Below are positions 39,989 to 47,998 of a DNA stretch of 64,000 bases, in pieces. Every line of letters begins with the position of its first letter. Position 1 is the stretch's first letter. The DNA comes from Ignavibacteriota bacterium (GTDB lineage Bacteria; Bacteroidota; Ignavibacteria; UBA10030; UBA6906): the NCBI GenBank assembly GCA_016707525.1, contig JADJHP010000008.1, positions 277,967 to 341,966 of the forward strand. The letters run 5' to 3'. The position numbers and the translations under genes are program-made. The notes below the pieces were generated by a model, which was not told where the DNA came from, did not search any database, and worked only from the letters and a program-made list of their open reading frames with translations.

Positions 39989-42148
39989 TTATGAAGGCTG
40001 TGTGCCGCCCTGACGCGCCTCGCACCGGATCGTCACGCTTGCACCGCGACGCAGGCGCTCCCCGGGGGCAGGGGTCTGCCCGACCACGGAGCCGGAACCT
40101 ATGATCACGACATCGAGTTGTTGCACGGCCAGACTGTTCATGGCCCTGCGGATCGTCAATCCGCGCACATCCGGTACCAGGGCAAAGCCGCCGGTGGCCG
40201 GCGTGCTGCCCACCACGGTCGTCAATGTCACCGTTGCTCCGCGCCCGACGGTGCTCCCCGGCGCGGGCGACTGCCCGATCACGATGGGGCCATCGTCTTC
40301 GATATCCGCGTCGAGCCCGCCTGCCTCCAGCGTCGCTTCCGCGTCGTCGGTCTTCATGTTCCGCACATCGGGCACGATCACGCCCGTAGCACTCGCCATC
40401 ACGGTTGGCGCGATCTCCCGGAACTTGCCGGCGATCGAGAAGATCTTTTCGGCGATGCCTTTGAAGATCGGAGCGCTTGCGAGTCCGCCGAAGTACGACC
40501 CGCCGCGCGGATTGTCCAGCATCACCAGACACACGATCCGCGGATGGTCCGCCGGGAAGAACCCGACGAACGATGCCGTATAGTCGCCCTGCTTGTAGCG
40601 CCCGTTCACCACTTTGCGGGCGGTGCCGGTCTTGCCCGCGATGCGCAATCCTTCCACTTTCGCCTGCGTCGCCGTCCCCTTCTGTACCACCCCTTCAAAC
40701 ATGCCGGTGAGCAGGGTGGCCGTTTCCTCGGACATCACACGCCGCACGACCGATGGTTGCACGATGGTATTCATCTCGCCGTTCTCATCCGGGACCTTCC
40801 GCACCACGAAGGGCTTCATCAGGACGCCCTTGTTGGCGAGGGCTGCATACGCCATCACCAATTGCAGCGGCGTCACCCCGACGCCATACCCGTAGGCCAT
40901 CGTCGGGAGCGTTGCACCGGACCAATCGACCGGCCTTGGCAGCGCGCCGGGGGTTTCGCCCGGGAGTTCGATGCCGCTCAGGGTCCCGAACCCGAAGCGC
41001 CGCGCCGTCTCGAACATCGTCTGTGCGCCGATCCGCGGCGAGAGCTTGGCCATCACGACATTGCTGGACTGCTCCACGGCCTGGCGGAACGTCACGGTGC
41101 CGAGCGGATGCGTGTCGGTCACCGGGATCGTTCGTCCGGCACCGGTCGGGGCGTTGTACCGTCCCTTCTCTCCGTTGAAGAGTTCCTCCGGCTTCACGAC
41201 ACCCTTCTCGAGGGCGGCGGTGGCCGTAACGATCTTGAAGACGGAGCCCGGTTCGAACATGTCGGTGATCGATCGGTTGCGCAGCGTCGCCTGATCGAGT
41301 GTCGCCGTATTGTTCGGGTCCACACGCGGCACATGCGCCAGCGCAAGGATCTCGCCGGTGGACGGGTCCACCATCACCACGAGCCCGGCCTCGGCCCGCA
41401 TCTTCGCCACGCCCCTGGCGAGTTCTTCTTCCGCCACCTGCTGATACTCGGCGTCGATCGTCAGTTCGAGATTGAGCCCGTCCTTCGGATCGATGCGCGG
41501 ATACTCGGCCGAAGCGCGCGTGCGGTTGAGTGCGTCGCGCTGCATCATGACGCTGCCTGGCTCGCCCCGGAGCCACCGGTCGTACTGCATCTCGAGTCCG
41601 CTGAGCCCCGTGTGCTCCACACCGGTCACACCCAGGAGCTGTCCGGCGACATGCTCGTAATGATAGATGCGCCGTGGTTCGTTCATCACGATCAGCCCGC
41701 GCAGTTCGGCGACCGGCACCTTCGCTGCACGCGAGGGCTCGACATTGCGTTCGAGGACGACGAACCGCTTCTGCGGATCGCGCATCAGGTCGAGATACAC
41801 CTGCTTCGGCCGCTTGAACACCCGCGCAAGGGCGATCGCGATATCATCCCGTTCACTTCCGGCGACCTTCGGGTCGGCGCAGAACGACACGGACGTGGCG
41901 TTCGAGACCAACACCTTGGCGTTGCGGTCCATGATGGCTCCGCGTGCCGCGGGAAGCACGATGGGTGCTTCGTATTGCTTCCGGGCGATCTCCTGGAACT
42001 CCGACGCCCGGACCACCTGGATCTGTATCAGGCGCAGGGCAAGTATGACAAAGAGCAGGAGCAGACCGATCTTGATGCCGAGCGTCCGCCGGCGGTGCCG
42101 CTCGAGCGGCGCAACGGCCTGTGCCGGCCCGGCAGGCTGGCCGATCAC
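39989..42148 (-). CDS. ftsI: Septal transpeptidase FtsI (PBP) with two PASTA domains
   Basis: The start is a GTG that overlaps the ftsL stop (GTGA), giving 719 residues; an earlier ATG reading would extend through ftsL in another frame. A membrane helix lies near 30-50, then the PBP dimer domain and the transpeptidase with active-site SVFK in FEPGSVFKIVTA, SSN in VEQSSNVVMA, and KTG in IAGKTGTARKV. At the end are two PASTA domains (VPDVRNMKTDDAEATLEAGG and VPDVRGLTIRRAMNSLAV). PASTA tails on FtsI are common in Gram-positives and known in some Bacteroidota relatives. Confidence 0.95.
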   Translation of the reverse strand: MIGQPAGPAQAVAPLERHRRRTLGIKIGLLLLFVILALRLIQIQVVRASEFQEIARKQYEAPIVLPAARGAIMDRNAKVLVSNATSVSFCADPKVAGSERDDIAIALARVFKRPKQVYLDLMRDPQKRFVVLERNVEPSRAAKVPVAELRGLIVMNEPRRIYHYEHVAGQLLGVTGVEHTGLSGLEMQYDRWLRGEPGSVMMQRDALNRTRASAEYPRIDPKDGLNLELTIDAEYQQVAEEELARGVAKMRAEAGLVVMVDPSTGEILALAHVPRVDPNNTATLDQATLRNRSITDMFEPGSVFKIVTATAALEKGVVKPEELFNGEKGRYNAPTGAGRTIPVTDTHPLGTVTFRQAVEQSSNVVMAKLSPRIGAQTMFETARRFGFGTLSGIELPGETPGALPRPVDWSGATLPTMAYGYGVGVTPLQLVMAYAALANKGVLMKPFVVRKVPDENGEMNTIVQPSVVRRVMSEETATLLTGMFEGVVQKGTATQAKVEGLRIAGKTGTARKVVNGRYKQGDYTASFVGFFPADHPRIVCLVMLDNPRGGSYFGGLASAPIFKGIAEKIFSIAGKFREIAPTVMASATGVIVPDVRNMKTDDAEATLEAGGLDADIEDDGPIVIGQSPAPGSTVGRGATVTLTTVVGSTPATGGFALVPDVRGLTIRRAMNSLAVQQLDVVIIGSGSVVGQTPAPGERLRRGASVTIRCEARQGGTQPS

Positions 42149-42648
42149 TGCTGGAACTCCCCACGCACTTCCTCGGCGCGGTCTTTCAGATCCGACGGTA
42201 CTTCGAACACCTGTGGTTGCTCGCGGGGGTATTGCATCCCGAGCTTCTCGACGGCGATGCGTCCGACACGTTCGAGCGACGACTTCTTGTTCACTTCGGC
42301 CTGCAGCGCAGCATTGAGATCCAGCTGCCGCTGCCTCTTGCGCCGCAGTCCGTTGCACTCACCCGTCAGCTCATCCACCGCGATCGTGTTATTGATATAG
42401 AGGACGACCAGGATACCGAGGGCGAAGAGGCCGACGATGAAATTGAACGTCGACATCCGCTTGCGCACGCCGTGTTTGTTCTGGCGCACCGCGTAGCCGG
42501 ACACATTGCCGGTGCCCGTGCCGCTGCTGCTCCCCCCCGCGGAGCCGGCGCCCTGCTGCCCACCGCCGTACACGTAGCGGTTCTCCCGTGTCGGTTCCAT
42601 CGGCGGCGGCGGTGCATTCCGCTTATGTGATGCCTTGCGTTCCCACAT
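42145..42648 (-). CDS. ftsL: FtsL-like cell division protein with long Gly/Ser-rich N-terminus
   Basis: Between rsmH and ftsI lies a 167-residue protein with one membrane helix (TFNFIVGLFALGILVVLYINN, about residues 66-86) and a heptad coiled coil after it, the FtsL layout. The cytoplasmic part is unusually long, about 60 residues rich in Gly, Ser and Asn. The ATG at 42648 is taken, but a GTG at 42666 is possible and would overlap rsmH by 44 bases instead of 26. FtsL sequences are poorly conserved, so the name rests on position and shape. Confidence 0.8.
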   Translation of the reverse strand: MWERKASHKRNAPPPPMEPTRENRYVYGGGQQGAGSAGGSSSGTGTGNVSGYAVRQNKHGVRKRMSTFNFIVGLFALGILVVLYINNTIAVDELTGECNGLRRKRQRQLDLNAALQAEVNKKSSLERVGRIAVEKLGMQYPREQPQVFEVPSDLKDRAEEVRGEFQQ

Positions 42649-43570
42649 ATCGTCGTTCGGCGGCACGCATCTTTGCGCTGCGTGCCCTCGGATTGTCGCT
42701 GATCTCCTGCTCTGTCGGTACGACCGGTTTACGGGTGATGAGGCGGAACTCCGGTTCGGGTTCCTCTCCCGGCATCACCGGCACATCACGGTCGAACGGA
42801 ACCGTGGACACCGCACGGAAGAATTCCTTCACGATACGGTCTTCGAGAGAATGGTACGAGATCACCACGATCCGGCCACCCGGTGCGAGCAGGTCGCGGG
42901 CATCTGCGAGGACAGCCTTGAGGCTGTCGAGTTCCCCATTCACTTCGATGCGCAGCGCCTGGAAGACGCGCGCAAGTGACTTGTTCAAAAATCGGTCCGG
43001 CGTGAACGCCGCCACCACATCGCGGAGCTCGCCGGTGGTATGCACCGGGCGGTGGCCCACGATCGACCGTGCGATGCGGCGCGCATTCTGTTCCTCGCCG
43101 TACTGATAGATGACATCGGCGAGCTTGCGCTCATCGTACGTGTTCACGATATCCCATGCGCTGAGCGGCTGACGCCGGTCCATGCGCATATCCAAACGCT
43201 CATCGCCGCGGAACGTGAACCCGCGTTCCACAGCATCGATCTGATGCGACGAGATGCCCAGATCCAGGAGTATCCCGCTGGCGCCGGTCCACCCCGCTTC
43301 CTGCATCGCTGCGCGGAGGAACCGGAAGTTGGTCCGGACGAACGTCGTGCGGTCCGCGAATCCCGCAAGCCGGGACCGGGCAGAGGCAAGTGCTTCGTCG
43401 TCCGCATCGAGACAGAGCAGGCGGCCGGGGCCCTGGAGGCGCGAGCAGATCTCCCACGCGTGCCCTCCTCCGCCGACCGTTCCGTCGACAAATGATCCCC
43501 CGGTATCGGCCATCAGCAGGTCAACTGCTTCCCGGCACAGGGCCGGGGTGTGATAGGCCGTTCCGTTCAC
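42623..43570 (-). CDS. rsmH: 16S rRNA (cytosine(1402)-N(4))-methyltransferase
   Basis: RsmH methylates C1402 of 16S rRNA. The 315-residue product has the SAM loop DGTVGGGGHAWEI near residue 27, SGILLDLGISSHQID, ERGFTFRGDERLDMRMD and VISYHSLEDRIVKEFF. Usual length. It starts three bases after mraZ, as in most dcw clusters. Confidence 0.98.
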   Translation of the reverse strand: MNGTAYHTPALCREAVDLLMADTGGSFVDGTVGGGGHAWEICSRLQGPGRLLCLDADDEALASARSRLAGFADRTTFVRTNFRFLRAAMQEAGWTGASGILLDLGISSHQIDAVERGFTFRGDERLDMRMDRRQPLSAWDIVNTYDERKLADVIYQYGEEQNARRIARSIVGHRPVHTTGELRDVVAAFTPDRFLNKSLARVFQALRIEVNGELDSLKAVLADARDLLAPGGRIVVISYHSLEDRIVKEFFRAVSTVPFDRDVPVMPGEEPEPEFRLITRKPVVPTEQEISDNPRARSAKMRAAERRYVGTQGIT

Positions 43571-43573
43571 TCG

Positions 43574-44020
43574 CTATGTTTTTTGCAGAACGGTTTGTGC
43601 GACGGACTCGTAGCTCTGGGCCTGAGTCTTCAGGTACTGTTCGTACATCTGCGGGTTCCAGATCTCGATGTGTTCGAGCACGCCGATGATCAGGACCTCG
43701 TTCTCTATCCCTGCGAACTGAAGGAGTTCTTTCGGAATGGAAATGCGGAACTGGCCGTCGAGCTGCGACTCGGTCGCACGCTCGAGCAGCACACGCATGA
43801 AGAAACGGTGTTGCGCATTCGTCGGCGACAACTGACGGATGCTCTCCTCGAGTTTGTTCCACTCATCGAGCGGATACACGAACAGGCATTGCTCGAAGCC
43901 CCGCGTGATGACGAATGTATCATTCGCCTCGCTCGAGACGTACTTGCGCAGCCGGGCGGGAATGTTGACACGCCCTTTGCTGTCGGCAGAGTATGCGTAC
44001 GATCCTTTGAAGGACGACAC
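43574..44020 (-). CDS. mraZ: Transcriptional regulator MraZ
   Basis: MraZ binds direct repeats ahead of its own gene and controls the dcw operon. The 148-residue product has two SpoVT/AbrB-type halves, each with a DxxGR-like motif: DSKGRVNIPARLRKYV in the first and DGQFRISIPKELLQF in the second. It is the first gene of the cluster. A fitting promoter and repeat operator lie 100-150 bases upstream. Confidence 0.97.
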   Translation of the reverse strand: MSSFKGSYAYSADSKGRVNIPARLRKYVSSEANDTFVITRGFEQCLFVYPLDEWNKLEESIRQLSPTNAQHRFFMRVLLERATESQLDGQFRISIPKELLQFAGIENEVLIIGVLEHIEIWNPQMYEQYLKTQAQSYESVAQTVLQKT

Positions 44021-44106
44021 CTGATGCTCCGTTCGGAGTGGAACAGTTGGAGAATGGGATAGTGGTGCGGGCGCGACTCGTCACCCGCGAGAGGGAAGCT
44101 ACGGTT

Positions 44107-44131
44107 CCCAACGATTACCCACTTTTACCCA
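44107..44131 (-). promoter_or_regulatory. Likely MraZ operator: three TGGG repeats
   Basis: On the minus strand, TGGG occurs three times, at 44131-44128, 44121-44118 and 44110-44107, with 10- and 11-base steps. MraZ of Escherichia coli binds TGGG repeats spaced ten bases apart between promoter and mraZ. The position just downstream of the predicted promoter start fits autorepression. The last step is one base longer than the ideal. Confidence 0.6.
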
Positions 44132-44143
44132 CGCTAGGAACCT

Positions 44144-44171
44144 AAGATACGGAATTGAGGTTGAAAGTCAA
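44144..44171 (-). promoter_or_regulatory. Candidate promoter of the dcw cluster
   Basis: On the minus strand, TTGACT (44171-44166) and TATCTT (44149-44144) are 16 bases apart, a good sigma70-like pair. Transcription would start around 44137, giving a leader of about 115 bases that carries the MraZ repeats. Housekeeping promoters of Bacteroidota can differ from this consensus, so the call is moderate. Confidence 0.5.
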
Positions 44172-44263
44172 GTTATACTTGCGCCATACGCGCTGTTTTG
44201 GGGGATTCTGCGGGTGGGTGGTTTCGCCATAACGGATGCAAAAAGGTCGGATTCCCCACTTTG

Positions 44264-44300
44264 ATTATCCATTACCCATGACCCATGGATAATGGATAAT
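44264..44300. repeat. 37-bp inverted repeat (ATTATCCATTA stem-loop)
   Basis: Left arm ATTATCCATTACCCATG and right arm CATGGATAATGGATAAT pair over 17 positions with one mismatch, around a three-base ACC loop. It is AT-rich and unlike the surrounding DNA. It lies between the dcw promoter and the toxin-antitoxin genes and could be a miniature mobile or REP-like element. Confidence 0.7.
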
Positions 44301-44358
44301 GAGTGGCGCTGGACCCTGCTTGCGGGGATGGGGATTCGATGATGCCGAGGCCAGCTTC

Positions 44359-44387
44359 TGTAGGGGCGCAGCATGCCCGCCCCTACA
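44359..44387. repeat. TGTAG...GCATGC...CTACA palindrome, third copy
   Basis: TGTAGGGGCG and CGCCCCTACA are perfectly complementary ten-base arms around the nine bases CAGCATGCC. The GCATGC core and the TGTAG/CTACA ends are shared with the copies at 2671 and 10424. It is about 60 bases after the ATTATCC stem-loop, with no gene on either side for over 150 bases. Confidence 0.8.
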
Positions 44388-44538
44388 CGACATTTCCCTG
44401 GATTGGGATCCTGACCGATGCGCACGAGCCATCGTAAAAACGGTGCCTTGCTGGGAATACATGATGGAGCGTCCTTGATTGTGTCAGAATTTGGTATACA
44501 TTCAGTACATTAGAACTGCACGACAAGGAGGCCGGACA

Positions 44539-44804
44539 ATGACCGTGATAAAATCCATCTCAAGTCTCAGGAACCGTACCCGCGAGATCGCACGCATCTG
44601 CCGCGAGCAGGACATCCCTGTCTACCTGACCCGGAATGGCGAGGGGAACTGGTAGTAACGACGATCGAGCACTACGAGCGGTTGAAGGCGCAGGCGGAGA
44701 TGTTCTCACAGCTCGCCGTGGCGCAGGAGAGTCAGCCGGTGGGGCAAAGGGGCGAGCCATCGTCAGATGATGGCAAAATTACGACAAAGGTCAATGCACG
44801 CTGA
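44539..44804 (+). pseudogene. Phd/YefM-type antitoxin with a one-base deletion
   Basis: After AAGGAGG and an ATG, the reading gives MTVIKSISSLRNRTREI, then REQDIPVYLTRNGEG, the start of a Phd/YefM antitoxin. At about 44649 it hits TAGTAA, but dropping into the next frame continues LVVTTIEHYERLKAQAEMF to a stop at 44804. One C seems to be lost in AACTGG where AACCTGG is expected. The stop of the restored frame overlaps the toxin start (ATGCACGCTGA), as in normal toxin-antitoxin pairs. Either the antitoxin is dead and the toxin must be inactive, or this is a sequence error. Confidence 0.7.
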
Positions 44805-45099
44805 ACTGCCCCTCCGCTATCTACCTATCGCCCAGGAAGACCTGCTGCATATCTGTGAGTTCATTGCTTCAGATAGCCCCTCTCGAGCCAACACATTCAT
44901 CAACGTTCTGGATCGCCGTATCGGGGCGCTCAGCGGTCAACCACGCCCGGGGCGCATGCCACGCCACCCGCACCTGAGGTCCATGGGATACCGCGTTCTC
45001 GTCGTGGGTCCCTACCTCGTCTTCTACCTGATCCGATCCACCCACGTCGAGATCCATCGGATCATCCATACGTCACGCGATCTCGATCATCTGCTCTAG
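44794..45099 (+). CDS. RelE/ParE-family toxin
   Basis: The 101-residue product (start at MHAELPLRY, with AAAGG five bases upstream) has the RelE/ParE fold signature: YLPIAQEDLLHICEFI, GRMPRHPHLRSMGYRVLVV, YLVFYLIRSTHVEIHRIIHT and ends RDLDHLL. An in-frame ATG at 44767 would lengthen it into the antitoxin. ParE toxins poison gyrase and RelE toxins cut mRNA; which one this is cannot be told. Its antitoxin is the gene directly upstream. Confidence 0.85.
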   Translation: MHAELPLRYLPIAQEDLLHICEFIASDSPSRANTFINVLDRRIGALSGQPRPGRMPRHPHLRSMGYRVLVVGPYLVFYLIRSTHVEIHRIIHTSRDLDHLL

Positions 45100-45141
45100 C
45101 AGAACCGGCGACCGTTGGCCGCCGGGTACCGCATTTTCATT

Positions 45142-45166
45142 TGCAGGGGCGGTGCCTGCACCGCCC
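45142..45166. repeat. Decayed copy of the palindrome family
   Basis: GGGCGGTGC-CT-GCACCGCCC is a perfect nine-base inverted repeat at 45147-45166, preceded by TGCAG in place of TGTAG. It lies 45 bases after the toxin stop. Confidence 0.6.
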
Positions 45167-45187
45167 TCGATGGTGTTGCCAGCGTCT

Positions 45188-45213
45188 ACAGGGGGGCCAT
45201 GCTCCGCCCCTGC
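45188..45213. repeat. Second decayed copy of the palindrome family
   Basis: TACAGGGGGG-CCATGC-TCCGCCCCTG keeps the CAGGGG/CCCCTG arms and a CATGC centre with mismatches between. It lies just before the 3' end of the T9SS-sorted pseudogene on the other strand. Confidence 0.45.
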
Positions 45214-45229
45214 GGCGCCGGCACCGCTG

Positions 45230-46569
45230 TCACCGGACAAGAGCCATCTTCACTGCCTGTACCACCCCGTCGAACCGGATGGTACAATAATAGATGCCCG
45301 AGGCATGCCCTGAAAGGTCGAGGGACCTGGCCTTCCAGCCCGCCGTTTGGCCTTCCACACTACGGTACACCTCCCTCCCCAGCACATCCGTCACACGGAG
45401 GTCCACCTCACCTGCCGAGGGCAACTCATACCGGACCGTCGTGCTCGGGTTGAATGGGTTGGGATAGTTCTGCAAGAGAATGAACCTCTCCGGCACAATG
45501 GACCGGTGGCCCGGGACCGCAGTGAGCAGGTCCGCACGCCGGAAGACCCGCCCCCGGCCATCCAACAGCCATCCGCACGCCGGCGAGATCATGCAGAGAT
45601 CCACCAGGCAATCGTTTATGGAGATATACGGACCGACCGTGCATGTCGAATCCACAGGATCCATGGTCCGCGCGGTCATGCTCGCATTTTTCGGCACCGA
45701 GAATACGGTTCGATCGCGAACAGCGCCCCCATGCTCCATACAGGGATGGAGACCGCCCTATCGAGGACAGCATTGTATGCGAACGATTCGGACCTCGGAT
45801 ATTCGTCCCCCCATCCATAGTCGAAATAGCTCAACTCCATGTTCATGAACCGCCCGCGGCTCGAGGTCAGGTTGCTCGGGGGACCATGCTCGAGCAGCTC
45901 TTCCCGAAGTCCGCACTGCGAACGATCATACCGTCCCTTCCATCCCCGCAGCACCCGAACAGAAGATCATCCGGCCCGCCGAGAGGATGCCGAAGTCCTT
46001 CGTTTTTCGGAGTCTGCCATCCGGAAGACTGTCCACCCGCCACGTGGTGCCGAGATCGGTCGATGTGCACAGCCACAGGTCACCCCATTCACGTCCCACC
46101 GCAACATAGCCGATCAGGGATCTGTTGACGAGCGAGACCAGACTGTGGAACCGCTTGCCCGCAGCTGCCAACGAGGAGTTCCAATTCTGCCCACGGTCCG
46201 TTGTGCGCAGAAGCCGCGACATGCTATCGAGCGACGGCCCCACGTCGACCGCGACGACCCCGGTGTCTCCCCCGAGCCATTTCATCCAACGCACGGCTCC
46301 CGAGTCTCCCACCATGCGCGGACCCCGCCAGGTCTCCCCTCCGTCCGTGGTCGTTGAGAAGTACCGTCCGGCGACATGACCCATCCGCGCAAGGAATCAG
46401 AGAAGTCGATGAGCGTATACTGCTGCCCCGGCGATGCCGGGACGGCAAGCTGCTTCCAGACACCTGTGTCCGTCTGGGCATTGATCCCCGCGAAAGGTGC
46501 CGCCAAAAGGAGAAGCAGTGTCGCGAACGTAGGAGGACGGGATTTCTGCTTTGCGAGTCTCGATTGATC
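45230..46569 (-). pseudogene. Secreted BNR-repeat protein with T9SS sorting domain, several frameshifts
   Basis: Pieces in three frames line up as one protein: a hydrophobic signal-like start (FATLLLLLAAPFAGINAQ), Asp-box/BNR repeats (FSTTTDGGETW, LLRTTDRGQNW, WLCTSTDLGTTW), a middle part, and a type IX secretion C-terminal domain (FILLQNYPNPFNPSTTVRYE, then ASGIYYCTIRFDG). The frame changes near 46365, 45930 and 45735, and the first in-frame start is not clear (a TTG at 46569 needs another shift). BNR proteins of this sort are exported to the surface. The number of shifts may mean decay, or the poor base quality of this half of the window. Confidence 0.75.
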
Positions 46570-46865
46570 AAGAAGTTACAAACGGAACGATACGAAAGGA
46601 TGGTGTGGAGCGGGACCAGCGACCGCCCCGACCGGCGGCGTGTATGGACGGCAAGAGTTCCGGGTGAAATCAACAGCAGATATCCCATGATGGGCCCCCT
46701 TCCGGATGTGCGGTACCTCAAGATACCGTACACCCCGGGGAATGTCAATCTGCCCGGTTCGGCGAACCAATTCCGTGGATCTACGGGTCTGCCTTCACCA
46801 TGGATCGGCAGTCACCGCAGTACCTTGCCGGCGCTTGCAATCAGCATGGCAGGAGGCTACATTGA
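46570..46865. other. Non-coding stretch with no recognised element
   Basis: About 300 bases between the start of the T9SS-sorted pseudogene and the degenerate repeats. Frames here are short and Arg/Pro-rich. It should contain the promoter of the pseudogene on the minus strand, but I cannot point to it. Confidence 0.4.
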
Positions 46866-46995
46866 GCGTGGTGCTATGAAGTTGCTGCCATGATCGTGCT
46901 GCCATGGGCGTGTTCCCATGAACGAATTCTCATGAAGGCACTCTCATCAAGGCGTTCTCGTGAACGCATTCTCGTGAGCACATTCCCATTCTTAT
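46866..46995. repeat. Degenerate tandem repeat, period about 14 bp
   Basis: Eight or nine imperfect units follow one another, for example TTCTCATGAAGGCAC, TCTCATCAAGGCG, TTCTCGTGAACGCA and TTCTCGTGAGCACA; the earlier units (GTGCTGCCATGGGC and similar) keep only a TG/ATG core. The array ends within 20 bases of the start of the NTF2-like lipoprotein gene and so forms its 5' region. Confidence 0.55.
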
Positions 46996-47010
46996 GAAAG
47001 GACGATCCAT

Positions 47011-47466
47011 ATGCACAGGATCACCTCCGGCCTGTTATGCGGCTTCCTCCTCTGGCTCACAGGCTGTACACACTCGCCCTCCCTGGAAGAGGCAAAGGCC
47101 CTTATTCACCTGCAGAACGAGAAGCTCCATGCTGTTGCCGCTACGAAGAACCTCGCGCTCCTGCGCGAGTGTACGCTCGAGGATGCATGGTTCATGGCAC
47201 CCGGCCTCGCACCCGTCCACGGACGCGACAGCATCATCGCTCTCTGGAGCGATGGACTCGAGAAGATCGTTTCTATGCATTCGGAATCCCTTGAGATCAG
47301 TGGCACACCGGACGTCCTGTACGAGATCGGTGTCGTCCAGAACGTGATCAGAACAGACACACCGGACTCGGTGGTCGTGCACAAAGCGAAGTACACCAAC
47401 GTGTGGAGGCGCGACGCCGCCGGGGTCTACCGGCTGACGGTCGATATCTTCAACCGCGTCGATTAA
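47011..47466 (+). CDS. SnoaL/NTF2-like lipoprotein (DUF4440-like)
   Basis: The 151-residue product has a lipoprotein signal with lipobox LTGC (Cys19) and then a cone-shaped NTF2-like domain: LHAVAATKNLALLRECTLED, DAWFMAPGLAPVHGRDSIIALW and a C-terminal TYRLTVDIFN-type strand (VYRLTVDIFNRVD). Such proteins may bind small ligands or be isomerases; the active pocket cannot be judged. AAAGGA lies eight bases before the ATG. It stands alone. Confidence 0.8.
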   Translation: MHRITSGLLCGFLLWLTGCTHSPSLEEAKALIHLQNEKLHAVAATKNLALLRECTLEDAWFMAPGLAPVHGRDSIIALWSDGLEKIVSMHSESLEISGTPDVLYEIGVVQNVIRTDTPDSVVVHKAKYTNVWRRDAAGVYRLTVDIFNRVD

Positions 47467-47493
47467 CCTCCCCGCTGCCGGGGGGAATACGGA

Positions 47494-47760
47494 TCAGGCG
47501 GCCTTGTGCTGGACGCGCTGCACACCCTGGATGCGCCGGATCTTCCGGCAGGTCTTGCAGATCCCCTTGTACGAGGCATAGAAGTCCTCCGGGTTCCGCG
47601 TCCCGCAGTACCGGCATTCATGCGAATCCTCAAAGCGCCGGTGGGCGGTGTCCGCACTCCCATGCCGCCGATGCCTCTGATAGTGTTTCCAGCACATGCC
47701 CCGCGCGATCACGCCGCTCCCGCACTCGTGTACCCTGCACCTGTCGTGTTCCATTGTCAT
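47494..47760 (-). CDS. Small double zinc-finger protein (HNH-like)
   Basis: The 88-residue protein has two putative zinc sites: Cys8-x4-Cys13-x9-Cys23-x2-His26 (in the phrase ARGMCWKHYQRHRRHG, common in phage and bacterial HNH-type proteins) and Cys49-x2-Cys52-x15-Cys68-x2-Cys71. It is very basic (many Arg/His). The catalytic HNH residues are not evident, so it may be a nucleic-acid binder rather than a nuclease. It lies about 30 bases after a strong hairpin and T-run, so its expression may depend on read-through of that terminator. Confidence 0.75.
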   Translation of the reverse strand: MTMEHDRCRVHECGSGVIARGMCWKHYQRHRRHGSADTAHRRFEDSHECRYCGTRNPEDFYASYKGICKTCRKIRRIQGVQRVQHKAA

Positions 47761-47786
47761 CGCATCCCGTCGTCTATGGTCATAAT

Positions 47787-47819
47787 AGAAAAACCCTCCA
47801 GCGTCTTCGCCGGAGGGTT
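47787..47819 (-). terminator. Rho-independent terminator ahead of the zinc-finger gene
   Basis: On the minus strand, AACCCTCC-(C)GCG-AAGA-CGC(U)-GGAGGGTT followed by TTTTT forms a long GC-rich stem with one mismatch and a T-run, the textbook shape of an intrinsic terminator. It ends a transcript from the promoter at 47998. Confidence 0.85.
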
Positions 47820-47849
47820 CGGTGTTGCAACATTCGTTATGATCTTAGA

Positions 47850-47963
47850 TCATGCCGTCCCGTCCTGTGCGAAAACGTGGCCTGCCACCACGCACTGCTG
47901 CTGGTGTTGCTGCTGCTGCGCGCGCTGGAGATGACACAGGATCTGATGTCGGACGTGTTTCAT
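47850..47963 (-). ncRNA. Candidate leader RNA or small RNA, possibly with a 37-codon leader ORF
   Basis: From the predicted start near 47963 to the terminator the transcript would be about 170 bases. It can fold: TCCTGTG pairs with CACAGGA, CGTCC with GGACG outside it, and ATGATC-TAA-GATCAT forms a six-pair hairpin near 47845. At the same start there is a 37-codon frame beginning ATG, with Gln- and His-rich codons (QRAQQQQHQQQ). If translated it would be leaderless. Either an attenuator leader for the zinc-finger gene or a stand-alone small RNA; I cannot tell which. Confidence 0.4.
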
Positions 47964-47969
47964 GTATAT

Positions 47970-47998
47970 ACTATAGAATATTTTCGCTCCTGAGTCAA
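47970..47998 (-). promoter_or_regulatory. Strong sigma70-like promoter
   Basis: On the minus strand, TTGACT (47998-47993) and TATAGT (47975-47970) are exactly 17 bases apart, with an AT-rich spacer. This is the clearest promoter in the window. It drives the leader ending at the terminator near 47790. Confidence 0.65.
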
